64,000 nucleotides of DNA from Planctomycetota bacterium. GTDB lineage: Bacteria > Planctomycetota > MHYJ01 > WSZJ01 > JACPWG01. Where the stretch lies: contig JACPWG010000023.1 in NCBI GenBank assembly GCA_016197205.1, forward strand, positions 124,001 through 188,000, given 5' to 3'. Shown piece after piece: positions 26,010-35,268 of the stretch. A model generated the notes under the pieces. It had not been told where the DNA came from and made no database searches. It was given only the letters and a program-made list of their open reading frames with translations. Made by a program: the position numbers and the translations under genes. Position 1 is the first letter of the stretch. Each line of letters begins with the position of its first letter.

Positions 26010-29000
26010 GTGCTCGAATATCGGGACTTCGCCCTTGGCGTGCGCGCCTGCGCGGCCGGCCTGCTCGACGAGCGGCGGCTCTGGGAGCTCGTCCGCCGCC
26101 TGGAGCAGGAGAGCCCCCCCGCTCCTCTCGCCGAGGCGCTGGTCCGAGAAGGCATCGCGACCGCGGAGCAGGTCCAACTCCTCAGCGAGCGGCCTCCGAG
26201 CCTGTCCTCCCCGCTCTCCCTTCCGAGGCCGCCGAGCGCACCGACCGTCGTGCCTTCCGGCGGCTGGGAGAGCACCGTGGTACGCAGCGACGCCGGCGGG
26301 CCGCCCCCGACGATCGTCGTTGAGGCTGCCCCCCAGGTCGCCGGCGCGGTCACTGCACCAGCCGCGCCGGCCGTTCCGCCGGCCCCGCGCGCGTCTCCCA
26401 CGCCGGACGGAGGCGCCGCGTTCCCCTGTGCGTTCGGGAAGTACGAACTGCTGGCCCAACTCGGCCGTGGAGGCATGGGCGTGGTCTATCGTGCGCGCGA
26501 AAAGAGCGTCGGACGGCTGGTCGCGCTGAAGACCGCGCTCCCCGACCTTGCGAGCGAGCCCGCGCGCATCGCCCGCTTCCAGCGCGAGGTCCGCACCGCG
26601 GCCTCCCTGCGGCACCCGGCCATCGTCGCGATCCACGACGTGGGGCTCGAGCAGGGGACCCACTATTTCACGATGGACCTCATTGAGGGTTCGACGCTCG
26701 CCGAGCGCCTGGCCCGCGGTCCGGTGCCGCTGCGCGAAGGCCTCACCTGGCTCGCGGCGGTCGCGGACGCCCTGGAGTACGCCCATTCCCAGGGGATCCT
26801 CCACCGGGACGTCAAGCCGTCCAACCTGCTGCTGGACGCGGCCGGCCGCCCCTTCCTGAGCGATTTCGGGCTCGCGAAGGACATCGACTCGGGTACGCAG
26901 CTCACGGCGAGCGGCACGCTCGTCGGCACCCCCGCCTACATGTCCCCCGAGCAGGTCCGCGGAGAGCGTACGACCGACGCGCGGAGCGACGTCTTCTCCC
27001 TCGGCGCGGTCATGTACGAGGTCCTGACCGGGCGGCCGCCCTTCGACGGGGAGACCCTGGCCGCGCTCTTCCAGCGAATCCTCAACGACGACCCCGCGCC
27101 CGTGCGACGGCTGAACCCGCGCGTGCACCCGGACGTGGAGGTAGCCTGCCTGAAGGCCCTCGCGAAGGAGCCGGCCCACCGGTATGCCTCGGCCGGCGCG
27201 CTCGCCGAGGACCTGCGACGCTTCCTGGACGGCGAACCGATCGTGGCGCGCGCGCCGAGCCTTCGCCTGCGGGCGGTCCGCTGGTCGCGAAAGCGGCGCC
27301 TGCCGCTCGCGCTCGGCGCGGCCCTCGCCCTCGCCGGCGCGAGCTTCGTCCACCACCTGGCCGTACAGGCCGGCGGCCGGCGCGCGCGCGCGGAGCTGGA
27401 CCTCGCCCGGGCCACGCGCGGGGATTCGCGCGGCGCCCACCTCGCCCTCGCGCTCTCCCTCGACCCGTCGCTGGTCGACGGCTGGGTCCTCCTGTCCGCC
27501 CAGCGGCTGGGCCTAGGGTGTTTACCCGAGGCCCTCGAGGCCGCCGGGCGCGCGGTCCGGCTCGCCCCCGCGGACCCGGCCGCGCGCCTCGCGCGGCTCC
27601 GCATTTTTCTTTTCGGACTCGGGGACGCCCGGCCGGCCCTTGCCGAAGCGGAGGCCGCGGGCGACCCGCCCCAGAACACGGCCGTCGGCCGGGTGCTGCT
27701 CGGCTATCGGGAGCTGCTCCGCGGTCGAGTCGAGGAGAGTCGCGGCCACTTCGAGGCGGCGCGCGCGCTCGACTCCGCGTGCCTCCCGGCGGCGACGGCG
27801 CTCTTGCGATTCAAGGTCCGCGAAGGCCGGCTCGACTCGGAGGCGAACCAGCTCGCCAAGCTCTGCACCGACGACGTCGAAGAGCCGGAATTCCACCTGG
27901 CGACCGCCGAGTACCACGCCGCCCTGTGCCGGTATGGAGAAGCGATCTCCCAGGCGGAGAAGGCCCTCGCCCACTCTCCCACTTTTCTCGAGGCGAAGCT
28001 GTCGATCGCGGAGAGCGAACGAATGCTTCGACACGACGACGAGGCTCTCGAGGCCTGCGACCGGGCGGTGAAGCTCGCCGACACGCTCGCTCGCGCCTTC
28101 GCCACGGCGCGCCCGGAGCCGGCCGTGAGGTTCGATGCGGCGGGCTGGGCGCGCAGGATCGCCGCGCAGCGTGCCCGGATTTGCCTGTCGGCCGGCAGGA
28201 AAGCCGAAGCGCGCGAGCTCCTGGCCAGGCTGGCTCGCGAAGGCGATCCACAGCCGCAGCTCGCCGCCCGCCTTGCCGAGTCGGAGGGGGACTGGGAGGC
28301 GGCGCGACGGGAATACGAGCGGGCCGACGCCTCGGGCTCGGGGGGCGCGTCCGCCGCGGCGGGGCTCGGCGCCTGTCTCCTGCGGGCGGGGAAGGGCGAA
28401 GAGGCCTTCGCGGCCTTCGACCGGGCCCTGGCCCTGTATGCGACCGACCTCCTCCCGAGGCTCCACGTGGAGCGCACGGAGGAGCCTCTCCGCATGGCGA
28501 CCCGGGACACCCTGGACCCGAAAGACCACGGCCAGGTGGACTTCTTCGCGTTCCGGATCCTCCACCCGCTCGAGCGGGCACTCGACCTCGACCCGCGGTG
28601 CGCGCCCGCGCGCGTCCGCCAGGCGTGGGTGTGCATCCTCGCGATGGAGCTTGCGAAGGCCCGCGGGGACCTGGATGCCGCGGTCGAGGCGAACCCCCGC
28701 TGCGCCGAGGCCTGGCGCGCTCGGGGCTGCTTCCTCCGCGACCACCGCGACGTCCGGGACCTGGACCGCGCCGAGGCCGACCTGCGGGAGGCCCTGCGCC
28801 TCGAGCCTGCGTCCCTGCCCGCCCGACTTGAGGTCGGCGCCGTCGACCTTGCCCGCGGCCGGGCCGCGGAAGCACTCGCCGCGGCGGACGCGGCACTCGC
28901 GACCCGACCCGCCTGGGCGCGCGCGTGGAAGCTCCGGGCGGACGCGCTTACCAAGCTCGGGCGCGGCGAGGAGGCCGCGCTCGCGGAGGAGCGCTGGAAG

Positions 29001-29723
29001 CAAGGGGAGGTGGACGAGAAGGCCGGCGAAATCGCGCTCGGCATCGGGCTCGCCTATTCGCGGTCGCGCCGGTACTCGAGCGCGATCGAACTGTTCAAGC
29101 GCAGCATCGAGCACAACCCGCGGAACTGGCACGCCTTCACGTCACGGAGCGACTGCCTTTTCCGCCTCATGCGCGTGGACGAGGGGTTCCTCGACCGCGC
29201 GCGGGCGATCCGGCTCCGGCCCGGCTATGACCTGGAGCACTACGAGACCTTCCTGCAGATGAAGGTGAACCAGCCGACGTTCGTGGCGATCGCGGCGAAC
29301 GCCATGCTCGGGCTGGACCGGCGCTTTCCGAAAGACCCGTGCACCCCGTTCCTCCTCGGGTTCGGATACCTCGTCTCCGGTAATGCGGAGCGGGCCTACG
29401 TGGAATTCTCGCGCACGCTGGTGGTCGACCCGGGCTTCGCCGCCGCGCACACGTTTCTGGCCCTGAGCGCGCTTCGGTGCGGGAAGCCGGACGTCGCGAG
29501 GACCTCGCTGGCGCGTTCGGAAGAGGGAGGACCGGACGCGCAACTGTTGCATCTGGTGCGCGCGTGCTTGCTGGCCGGCGAAGGACGGCGCGAGGAGGCG
29601 GCGCGGGAGCTGGCCGTCGTGGCGCGGAAGGGCGTCGCGGCCCCGCGCGTGATGACGGAGCTGCGGGAGCTGGATCCGTTGAAGGAGGAGGCGAGCTACA
29701 AGGAGCTGCGGAAGGAGAGATAG
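26010..29723 (+). CDS. Membrane Ser/Thr protein kinase with long TPR array
   Basis: A 1237-residue kinase. Residues 1-60 form a helical unit resembling the N-terminal regions found in other planctomycete kinases. A Pro/Ala linker follows, then the kinase domain (about 145-405) with LGRGGMGVVY (151-160), Lys174, HRDVKPSN (265-272), DFG (285-287) and GTPAYMSPEQ. A membrane helix lies at about 430-453. The remaining 780 residues are TPR-like helices with units such as HLALALSLDPSLVDGWVLL and HNPRNWHAFTSRSDCLFRL. The start codon is GTG, chosen as the first start of the open frame after the M23 gene 67 bases upstream. Same strand as the M23 gene, so co-transcription is possible. Targets are unknown. 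Confidence 0.88.
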   Translation: MLEYRDFALGVRACAAGLLDERRLWELVRRLEQESPPAPLAEALVREGIATAEQVQLLSERPPSLSSPLSLPRPPSAPTVVPSGGWESTVVRSDAGGPPPTIVVEAAPQVAGAVTAPAAPAVPPAPRASPTPDGGAAFPCAFGKYELLAQLGRGGMGVVYRAREKSVGRLVALKTALPDLASEPARIARFQREVRTAASLRHPAIVAIHDVGLEQGTHYFTMDLIEGSTLAERLARGPVPLREGLTWLAAVADALEYAHSQGILHRDVKPSNLLLDAAGRPFLSDFGLAKDIDSGTQLTASGTLVGTPAYMSPEQVRGERTTDARSDVFSLGAVMYEVLTGRPPFDGETLAALFQRILNDDPAPVRRLNPRVHPDVEVACLKALAKEPAHRYASAGALAEDLRRFLDGEPIVARAPSLRLRAVRWSRKRRLPLALGAALALAGASFVHHLAVQAGGRRARAELDLARATRGDSRGAHLALALSLDPSLVDGWVLLSAQRLGLGCLPEALEAAGRAVRLAPADPAARLARLRIFLFGLGDARPALAEAEAAGDPPQNTAVGRVLLGYRELLRGRVEESRGHFEAARALDSACLPAATALLRFKVREGRLDSEANQLAKLCTDDVEEPEFHLATAEYHAALCRYGEAISQAEKALAHSPTFLEAKLSIAESERMLRHDDEALEACDRAVKLADTLARAFATARPEPAVRFDAAGWARRIAAQRARICLSAGRKAEARELLARLAREGDPQPQLAARLAESEGDWEAARREYERADASGSGGASAAAGLGACLLRAGKGEEAFAAFDRALALYATDLLPRLHVERTEEPLRMATRDTLDPKDHGQVDFFAFRILHPLERALDLDPRCAPARVRQAWVCILAMELAKARGDLDAAVEANPRCAEAWRARGCFLRDHRDVRDLDRAEADLREALRLEPASLPARLEVGAVDLARGRAAEALAAADAALATRPAWARAWKLRADALTKLGRGEEAALAEERWKQGEVDEKAGEIALGIGLAYSRSRRYSSAIELFKRSIEHNPRNWHAFTSRSDCLFRLMRVDEGFLDRARAIRLRPGYDLEHYETFLQMKVNQPTFVAIAANAMLGLDRRFPKDPCTPFLLGFGYLVSGNAERAYVEFSRTLVVDPGFAAAHTFLALSALRCGKPDVARTSLARSEEGGPDAQLLHLVRACLLAGEGRREEAARELAVVARKGVAAPRVMTELRELDPLKEEASYKELRKER

Positions 29724-30261
29724 CGAAGTGGTAGAGTATGGCCTGGAGGCGTCGTGCAACGCGTCTGGGGCGCCGGCGAGCGGTAGGCACGTTTCGGAGC
29801 TGGGGGGATGCTCAGGAAGCAGATCGTCGCGCAGGACAAGCGATTTCAAAATTCAAATTGCAAAATCTCAAATCTCAACTTGGACTCCCGAGAGCACACA
29901 GCTTCGGCCCTCTTTCCGCGGATACGAATCGGCGCCCACACGACCGCTGTGCCGTCAGGGTCCCACGGAACCGCGACCGTGAGGGAGCGGTCTCAGCGCA
30001 TCCGACGTTTCCGTCGGTTTCAGTCCCGCAGGCGATCTGGAAGGGACGAACCGCGAAAAGGTGAAGTCGCCGCGAAGCTGTGCCCTCCGTGGTTTGCCGT
30101 CCATTGACTGTGGCCGCGTCGCGTTGGGATTTGGATCCCTACCGTTCGACTTCTTGAAAGCCGGTCGCGATTTCGGAAGCCGTGCGCTCCGCCCACGGAA
30201 GGACGAGCCACCGAAGACGCCGAACGACCCGTCGTGAAATTCGGCGTCTTCAGCGTCTTCG
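29724..30261. repeat. Gap with dispersed repeats and a 19-bp inverted repeat
   Basis: A gap of 538 bases. It holds low-GC CAAATTGCAAAATCTCAAAT-type sequence (about 29846-29880) and a copy of the GGAACCGCGACCGTGAGGG element (about 29967-29993). Near the end is a strong inverted repeat: 30206-30224 pairs with 30249-30267 (one mismatch, 24-base spacer), built on CCACCGAAGACGC. The right arm covers the presumed start codon of the next kinase. Confidence 0.65.
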
Positions 30262-33200
30262 GTGGCTAATCATCGTCTTTGGGTTTCGGGCGCGCGCCTG
30301 CCTCCCCCGCCCGATTCGAACACGTCGACCGTCCTGGGCACCGCGACCGCCCTCGGGGAGACGCTCGCCACGCTGATCGATCCGCGGTCGGCCCCGGCGC
30401 CCGGCACGAGCCAGCTTGGGGACCGCTATGCCGTCGGCGAGCGCATGGGCGCGGGCGGAATGGGCATCGTCGTGAGCGCCCAGGACCTCGCGCTTGGGCG
30501 GACGGTGGCGGTGAAGATCGCGCTCGCGCCTCCGGGTGCGCAGGGTCAGGACCTCGCGCGCCGCTTTCGCGCCGAGGCGCAGATCACGGGGCAGCTCGAG
30601 CACCCGAACATCGTTCCCGTGCACGAGCTGGGGGAGGATCGCACCGGCCGGCCGTACTTCACGATGAAGCGCATCGAGGGCATGACGTTGGCGGAGTGGA
30701 TCGAGGACGTGCGCCGCGGCGGGCGCTCCGCGAGCGACTATTCCCTGACGCGGGTCCTGCACGTCGTTCTGAAAGTGTGCGAGGCGCTCGAGTTCGCCCA
30801 CTCGCGGGGCGTGCTGCACCGCGACCTCAAGCCTTCGAACCTCATGATCGGTTCGTTCGGCGAGGTCATGGTCATGGACTGGGGCCTCGCGAAGGTGCGG
30901 GCGCCCGGCGTAACGCCGTCGACGGCCGGGGCCGGCGGCGTGCCGGTCCCGAACGCCACGAGCGCGAGCCGGCAGGTCGGAGCAAGCGCTCCCACGGCGG
31001 CGGCGTGCGCCCCTGAGACCGCGACGTTGAACGTCCTCGAGCACGACCGCACCCGGGTCGGGGCCGTCGTCGGCACCTTGGAGTACATGCCGCCGGAACA
31101 GGCGCGCGGTCGCGTGGACGAGCTGGACGAGCGGAGCGACGTGTATTCGCTCGGCGCCGTGCTCTACCAGCTCACGACGCTGTCGCCCCCGTTCCAGGCC
31201 ACGAGCGCCCAGGCGCTTTGGCAGCGGGTCGTGGAGGGACATCCGCTCCCGCCGCGCTCCGCCGCGCGGCGCTTCGTGCCCCCGCGCCCGGCGGCGACTT
31301 TTGAAACCACGAGGACCGCGTCTCCCCCCCCGGTCAGCTTGCCCTCCTCCCCGGCCCCTGAGGCGAAGGACGCGGCGCCCGGGTGCGCCCTCCCCGCCGG
31401 CGGCGCTCCAACTCCGGCCCCGGCGAGCGCCGGGCCCGCGGGCCCCTCCGCCGGTCGCTTTCCGGTCCGCGTGGAGGTCCCCGCCGAAGTGGAGGCGATC
31501 ATCCTGAAGGCGATGGCGCTCGCCCCGGCGGACCGCTACCCGTCCGTCGAGGCGCTGCGTCGCGATCTCCTCTGCTACCTGGAAGGGCAACCGGTCTCGG
31601 CCCTCCCCGCGGGTCCGTTTCGCCGGGCCGCGAAGTGGGTCCGGCGGCACCCGTCCGTCGGGGCCGCGCTCCTCACGGCCGCGGCCCTGCTCCTCGTCGG
31701 CGGCGTGCTCGCCGTCGCGCTGTGGCGGGATCGCGAACGCGAGCGCTTCGAGCTGCTCGAGCGCAGCCTGCGCGCGGAGGGGGCCGCGGCCTCCGAGGCG
31801 CGGCGCCGCAACGAGGTCCTGGAGGAGCGGCGCAAGCACGACGAGGCGCGGGCGCGGGCCTACGAGCAGTATTTGAAGGCCGCCGAAGCGCGGGACAACC
31901 GACGGCCCGTCGAGGTGGAGGTCGAGGCCTTCGCGGCGGCGACGCGGCTCGACCCGTCCTTCAGCGAGGCCTGGGTCGGGCTCGGCGAGGCCCTGGGCCG
32001 GGCGGGCCGCGGCCGCGACGCCGCGGAGACCTTCGAGAAGGCCGCGCGGGTCGCGGCCGAGCGGGGCGCGGTGGAGCTGCAGGCCCGCTGCCTGTACTAT
32101 GCGGGCCGGATGCGCGAGCGCGAGCCGGGGGAGGCCGACGCGGCCCTTGCGCGCTATCGCGAGGCCGCGCGCCTCTCGCCCGACGGCGTCTACGGACACC
32201 TCGGCCAGGCCCACCTCCTGGCCGTGCTCGGACGCTTCGACGAGGCGCTGCGCGAGGCGGAGAAGGCCCGCGACCTGGACGCGCGTTTCTGGGAGGCGCA
32301 CGACCTGATCGCCTATCTCCTCGGCCAGCCGCAGCTCACCATCGGCGGGCCTCCGAACCCCCTGCACGACACGCGCAAGGCGCTCGCCTCCCTCGACCGG
32401 GCGATCGAGTTGCGGGACGGCGAGCCGATCCTCTACGCGAACCGCGCGGTGCTTCACTTCCAGCTCGCGCAGCTCGAACTCGCGGAAGCGGACGCAAAGC
32501 GGGCCCTGGCGCTCTTGCCCTCGTACGGCGAGGCGTGGTTGCTCTTGGGTGCGATCCGGCGACAACAGAACCGGCTCGAGGAAGCGTTGCAGGCCTACGG
32601 TCGCGCGCTGGCCCTGGCGCCGGCGCGGGTCGAGCTCCACTTCAATCGCGCCTTCGTCTATTTCGCGCTCGGCAGGCTGCGGGAGGCGCTCGACGACTAT
32701 GATCGCTTCGTGGCCGCGGTCCCGAAGAGCCGGGAAGGGCGGGGCCGCCGGGCGGTCGTCCGACTGCGCCTGGGGGACCCCAAAGGGGCGAAAGAGGACC
32801 TCGAGGCGATGCTCGCGATCGACGGCGAGGTCGCGGACTCATACTTCGCCGCGACAAATCTGGCGCTGGAGGGGGCCGCGGTCCCGCTGGCGCTGGAGCT
32901 CGCGGACCGGGGGCTCGACCGCCATGCGGAATCCGCGTCGCTTCGGCGCGTCCGAGGCGTGGCGCGACTCCGTGCGGGCAACGAAGCAGGCGCGCGCGAG
33001 GACTTCGACGCGGACGCCAGGCTGTCGGGCGGAGACGCGGGGGCGTTCCGCAGGGTGGGGGACGCCGTATACCGCGAAGGCCGGCACGCGCTCGCCGCGG
33101 AGTGGTACGCGAAGCTGCTCGCACTCGACCCGAAGGACGTGGATGCGCTCTTCCACCTCGCGGGCTGCGCGTACCACGCGCACGACTACGACGGCGCGAT

Positions 33201-33702
33201 CGCGTACTTCACCCGCGTGCTCGCGGAGAAGCCGGACGACCTGGAGGCGCGCATGTACCGGGGCTGCGCTTATCGGGAGAAAGGCGCGCTCGCGGAGGCG
33301 GACGCGGACCTGGACGAAGTGCTGGCGCTCTCGCCCGAGCACCAGGAGGCGCTGTTCGAGCGCGGCGTGCTGCGCTGGAAGGTGGGGCGGATGGGCCTCG
33401 CCCTGGAGGACCTGAACCGGGTCCTCGCGCGGGACCCGCGTCATGCACGCGCGTATCACTACCGCGGGCTGGTCCGGCAGGATCGACGCGAGGTGCGCAG
33501 CGCGGAGACGGACTTCCGGCGCTCCGTCTCGCTCGGCTACGCGGACGCGGTCCCGGCGCTGGCGCGGCTGCTTGCGGGCCGGGGCGACCTGGACGGCGCG
33601 CGAACCGTGCTGCAGGACGGCATCCGGCGATTTCCGGAGTTCCGAGCGGTGTTGGAAGAGGAGCTGCGGGGAGTCGAGGGACGCGGGGCGGGAGGGAAAT
33701 GA
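30262..33702 (+). CDS. Membrane Ser/Thr protein kinase (DWG type) with TPR array
   Basis: A protein of about 1146 residues. The kinase domain (about 55-425) has MGAGGMGIVV (62-71), Lys85, HRDLKPSN (186-193) and a DWG (206-208) in place of DFG, a variant common in planctomycete kinases. An unusually long activation-loop region (about 212-262, Ala/Thr/Pro-rich) precedes GTLEYMPPEQ, and a second insert of about 75 residues (Pro/Ala-rich) lies before the last kinase helices. The membrane helix is at about 470-492, followed by a coiled-coil and at least eight TPRs. The start is uncertain: the GTG at 30262 lies inside an inverted repeat and no ribosome site is visible, so the true start may be elsewhere. 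Confidence 0.85.
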   Translation: MANHRLWVSGARLPPPPDSNTSTVLGTATALGETLATLIDPRSAPAPGTSQLGDRYAVGERMGAGGMGIVVSAQDLALGRTVAVKIALAPPGAQGQDLARRFRAEAQITGQLEHPNIVPVHELGEDRTGRPYFTMKRIEGMTLAEWIEDVRRGGRSASDYSLTRVLHVVLKVCEALEFAHSRGVLHRDLKPSNLMIGSFGEVMVMDWGLAKVRAPGVTPSTAGAGGVPVPNATSASRQVGASAPTAAACAPETATLNVLEHDRTRVGAVVGTLEYMPPEQARGRVDELDERSDVYSLGAVLYQLTTLSPPFQATSAQALWQRVVEGHPLPPRSAARRFVPPRPAATFETTRTASPPPVSLPSSPAPEAKDAAPGCALPAGGAPTPAPASAGPAGPSAGRFPVRVEVPAEVEAIILKAMALAPADRYPSVEALRRDLLCYLEGQPVSALPAGPFRRAAKWVRRHPSVGAALLTAAALLLVGGVLAVALWRDRERERFELLERSLRAEGAAASEARRRNEVLEERRKHDEARARAYEQYLKAAEARDNRRPVEVEVEAFAAATRLDPSFSEAWVGLGEALGRAGRGRDAAETFEKAARVAAERGAVELQARCLYYAGRMREREPGEADAALARYREAARLSPDGVYGHLGQAHLLAVLGRFDEALREAEKARDLDARFWEAHDLIAYLLGQPQLTIGGPPNPLHDTRKALASLDRAIELRDGEPILYANRAVLHFQLAQLELAEADAKRALALLPSYGEAWLLLGAIRRQQNRLEEALQAYGRALALAPARVELHFNRAFVYFALGRLREALDDYDRFVAAVPKSREGRGRRAVVRLRLGDPKGAKEDLEAMLAIDGEVADSYFAATNLALEGAAVPLALELADRGLDRHAESASLRRVRGVARLRAGNEAGAREDFDADARLSGGDAGAFRRVGDAVYREGRHALAAEWYAKLLALDPKDVDALFHLAGCAYHAHDYDGAIAYFTRVLAEKPDDLEARMYRGCAYREKGALAEADADLDEVLALSPEHQEALFERGVLRWKVGRMGLALEDLNRVLARDPRHARAYHYRGLVRQDRREVRSAETDFRRSVSLGYADAVPALARLLAGRGDLDGARTVLQDGIRRFPEFRAVLEEELRGVEGRGAGGK

Positions 33703-34107
33703 GGGGCGAAAAGGGCTTCAAGACCAAACCGAGGAACGCCCGTGCGCCGGCGCCCCGAGGCGCCGTCGTCTTGAGGATGGTCATGCATGTGGACGATCGA
33801 GGAGATGCGGGCGCACGCAGGCGCGTCGATGTAGGCTATTCCCCCCAGGCTTCGCGCGTCAGGCGCAAATCCTGCGGGAAGGAATAGCATACCCCCCGAA
33901 GCCCGCCGCAGCGAGCGAACGGGGGTGGGGATTTGGTTGCGGCCCACGGCTGCGCTATGGCATTATCCCCCGCTAAATTGGTCCACAACACCTGCGGAAC
34001 CCCGGCAGGACCCCAATGGGACATCGTGGACATCCCCCAAGTTCATTCCGACCGGATGGACACCGCCGGTTGATCAGGGCGGGGTCGGATCTCCGCCATG
34101 AAATCGC
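33703..34107. other. Non-coding gap at a composition change
   Basis: A gap of 405 bases. GC content falls noticeably from about 33830 onward. It contains TATTCCCCCCAGGCTTCGCG (about 33838-33857) and a nearby GGAAGGAATAGCATACCCCCC (split here: GGAAGGAATA, then GCATACCCCCC), which look like ends of a small element, but I could not define its borders. No gene was recognised. Confidence 0.4.
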
Positions 34108-34452
34108 ATGAGCAATTGGCCCTCGTCGTCAAGCGCCCGATGGTTGTTGTGGACGAACTCAACACCGCAGGGCTATTCGGATAACAACACGGTGTACTTC
34201 GTAATGACCTGGGTTGCCAGAACCACGCATCAAGCTGAATTGTTGATTACGGCGGACGATGCATTTCTTGCCTACTGGAATGGCGACTTGATTCTGCTCG
34301 GGAGTGATTGGCGCAAAGCGTACTGCCAACTGGCGGGGGTGATGGTGGGATTGAATGTGCTGGCTGTGAAGGTCTCCAATGCTGGTGGCCCCGGCGGCCT
34401 CCTGATGGACCTCAGGGTACGGTCATCAACCCTGGGGGCTCCAAAGTCGTGA
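34108..34452 (+). CDS. Hypothetical protein, galactose-binding-like fragment
   Basis: A 114-residue ORF with lower GC than its surroundings. The stretch ELLITADDAFLAYWNGDLI, followed by DWRKAYCQLAGVMVGLNVLAVKV and NAGGPGGLLMDL (written here in parts), resembles the beta-sandwich 'DDAYELYVNGK' modules seen in planctomycete and verrucomicrobial sulfatase- and glycosidase-associated proteins. Only about 80 residues of such a module are present and no signal peptide precedes it, so this may be a fragment of a larger lost gene. The start at 34108 is the only ATG that fits and its N-terminal 30 residues look non-homologous. Confidence 0.4.
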   Translation: MSNWPSSSSARWLLWTNSTPQGYSDNNTVYFVMTWVARTTHQAELLITADDAFLAYWNGDLILLGSDWRKAYCQLAGVMVGLNVLAVKVSNAGGPGGLLMDLRVRSSTLGAPKS

Positions 34453-34674
34453 CGTCACCGTTCGGTGATTTACGTCAGGCGTAGCACCCGCGTTCGTTTT
34501 TGGTTGCCGCTCTCTTGCGCCAGGCGGATGGGGCGTCGACGCTCTCCGGACTCCAACCTCGTCTCGCCGTGTTCCCTCGCTGCGTTGCCCCTTCCAGGCC
34601 GGCGGGTCTGGAGGTCTGAAACTACTGTCGGACGCGGTACTTGATCGGGTCTCGCTTGCCAGGAGGATCCAGCG

Positions 34675-34998
34675 GTGGAAAGCCGAACGACCAAGCCCGA
34701 TATGTCCCTGGGGGATCTGCAAGCGACCATCGAGCATTGGGAAAAGTGCGGCTTCGTCCTGAACTCCCTGATCGGAGCGACGTACGACGGCGCGCAGTTC
34801 AATCACGTTCTCTTCGCGGACGCCCCGAGTCTGCCCAATAATGGGCCGTTCACGATTCTCGTCCCACTCGTGAACCCGCAGGGTGACCCGGCCGCGGACC
34901 CCACCGTCAAGGGGTACGTGGATGGGGGGCGACAGATGGTCAGCGACGCCTTGGTCTACGTCCAGAACAGCCTCGCCCGGCTGGTCGCGGTGAGGTGA
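34675..34998 (+). CDS. Hypothetical small protein
   Basis: A 107-residue soluble ORF that I do not recognise. It has a helical start (SLGDLQATIEHWEKCGFVLN) and a more mixed second half (FTILVPLVNPQGDPAADP, then GYVDGGRQMVSDALVYV). AGGAGG lies about seven bases before the GTG at 34675. It sits in the lower-GC tract between the galactose-binding-like fragment and the patatin gene. Confidence 0.45.
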   Translation: MESRTTKPDMSLGDLQATIEHWEKCGFVLNSLIGATYDGAQFNHVLFADAPSLPNNGPFTILVPLVNPQGDPAADPTVKGYVDGGRQMVSDALVYVQNSLARLVAVR

Positions 34999-35068
34999 CG
35001 GACCGCGGGAGGATGGGGCCGCCCCGCACGCGTTCGCGCCCAGGACGTCCGAACATCCTCCCGGCTTT

Positions 35069-35268
35069 TCCCTAGCACTACAACGCTAGAAAAGTGGCGC
35101 CTTCGAGCCCAACCGGTTCGTAGTTCCGCCTTTAGGCGGGGCTGCCAACCAAGTGTCGCAGTTCTCGCCGCAGGCGCCGCCTGAAGGCGGAACTACGAAC
35201 AGGGGCAGAGCTTGGCAGCATCCGTCGCAGGTGCCGAAGCTGTCGATTTAGCGTTGTAGTGCTAGGGA
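35069..35268. repeat. 200-bp element bounded by perfect 20-bp inverted repeats
   Basis: TCCCTAGCACTACAACGCTA at 35069-35088 has a perfect inverted copy at 35249-35268. The 160 bases between contain two copies, in opposite orientation, of the CGCCTTNAGGCGG/GTTCGTAGTTCC element (35108-35140 and 35170-35204), so the whole forms a nested hairpin. The right arm contains the stop codon of the patatin gene. It looks like a MITE or a nested palindromic repeat. Confidence 0.7.
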
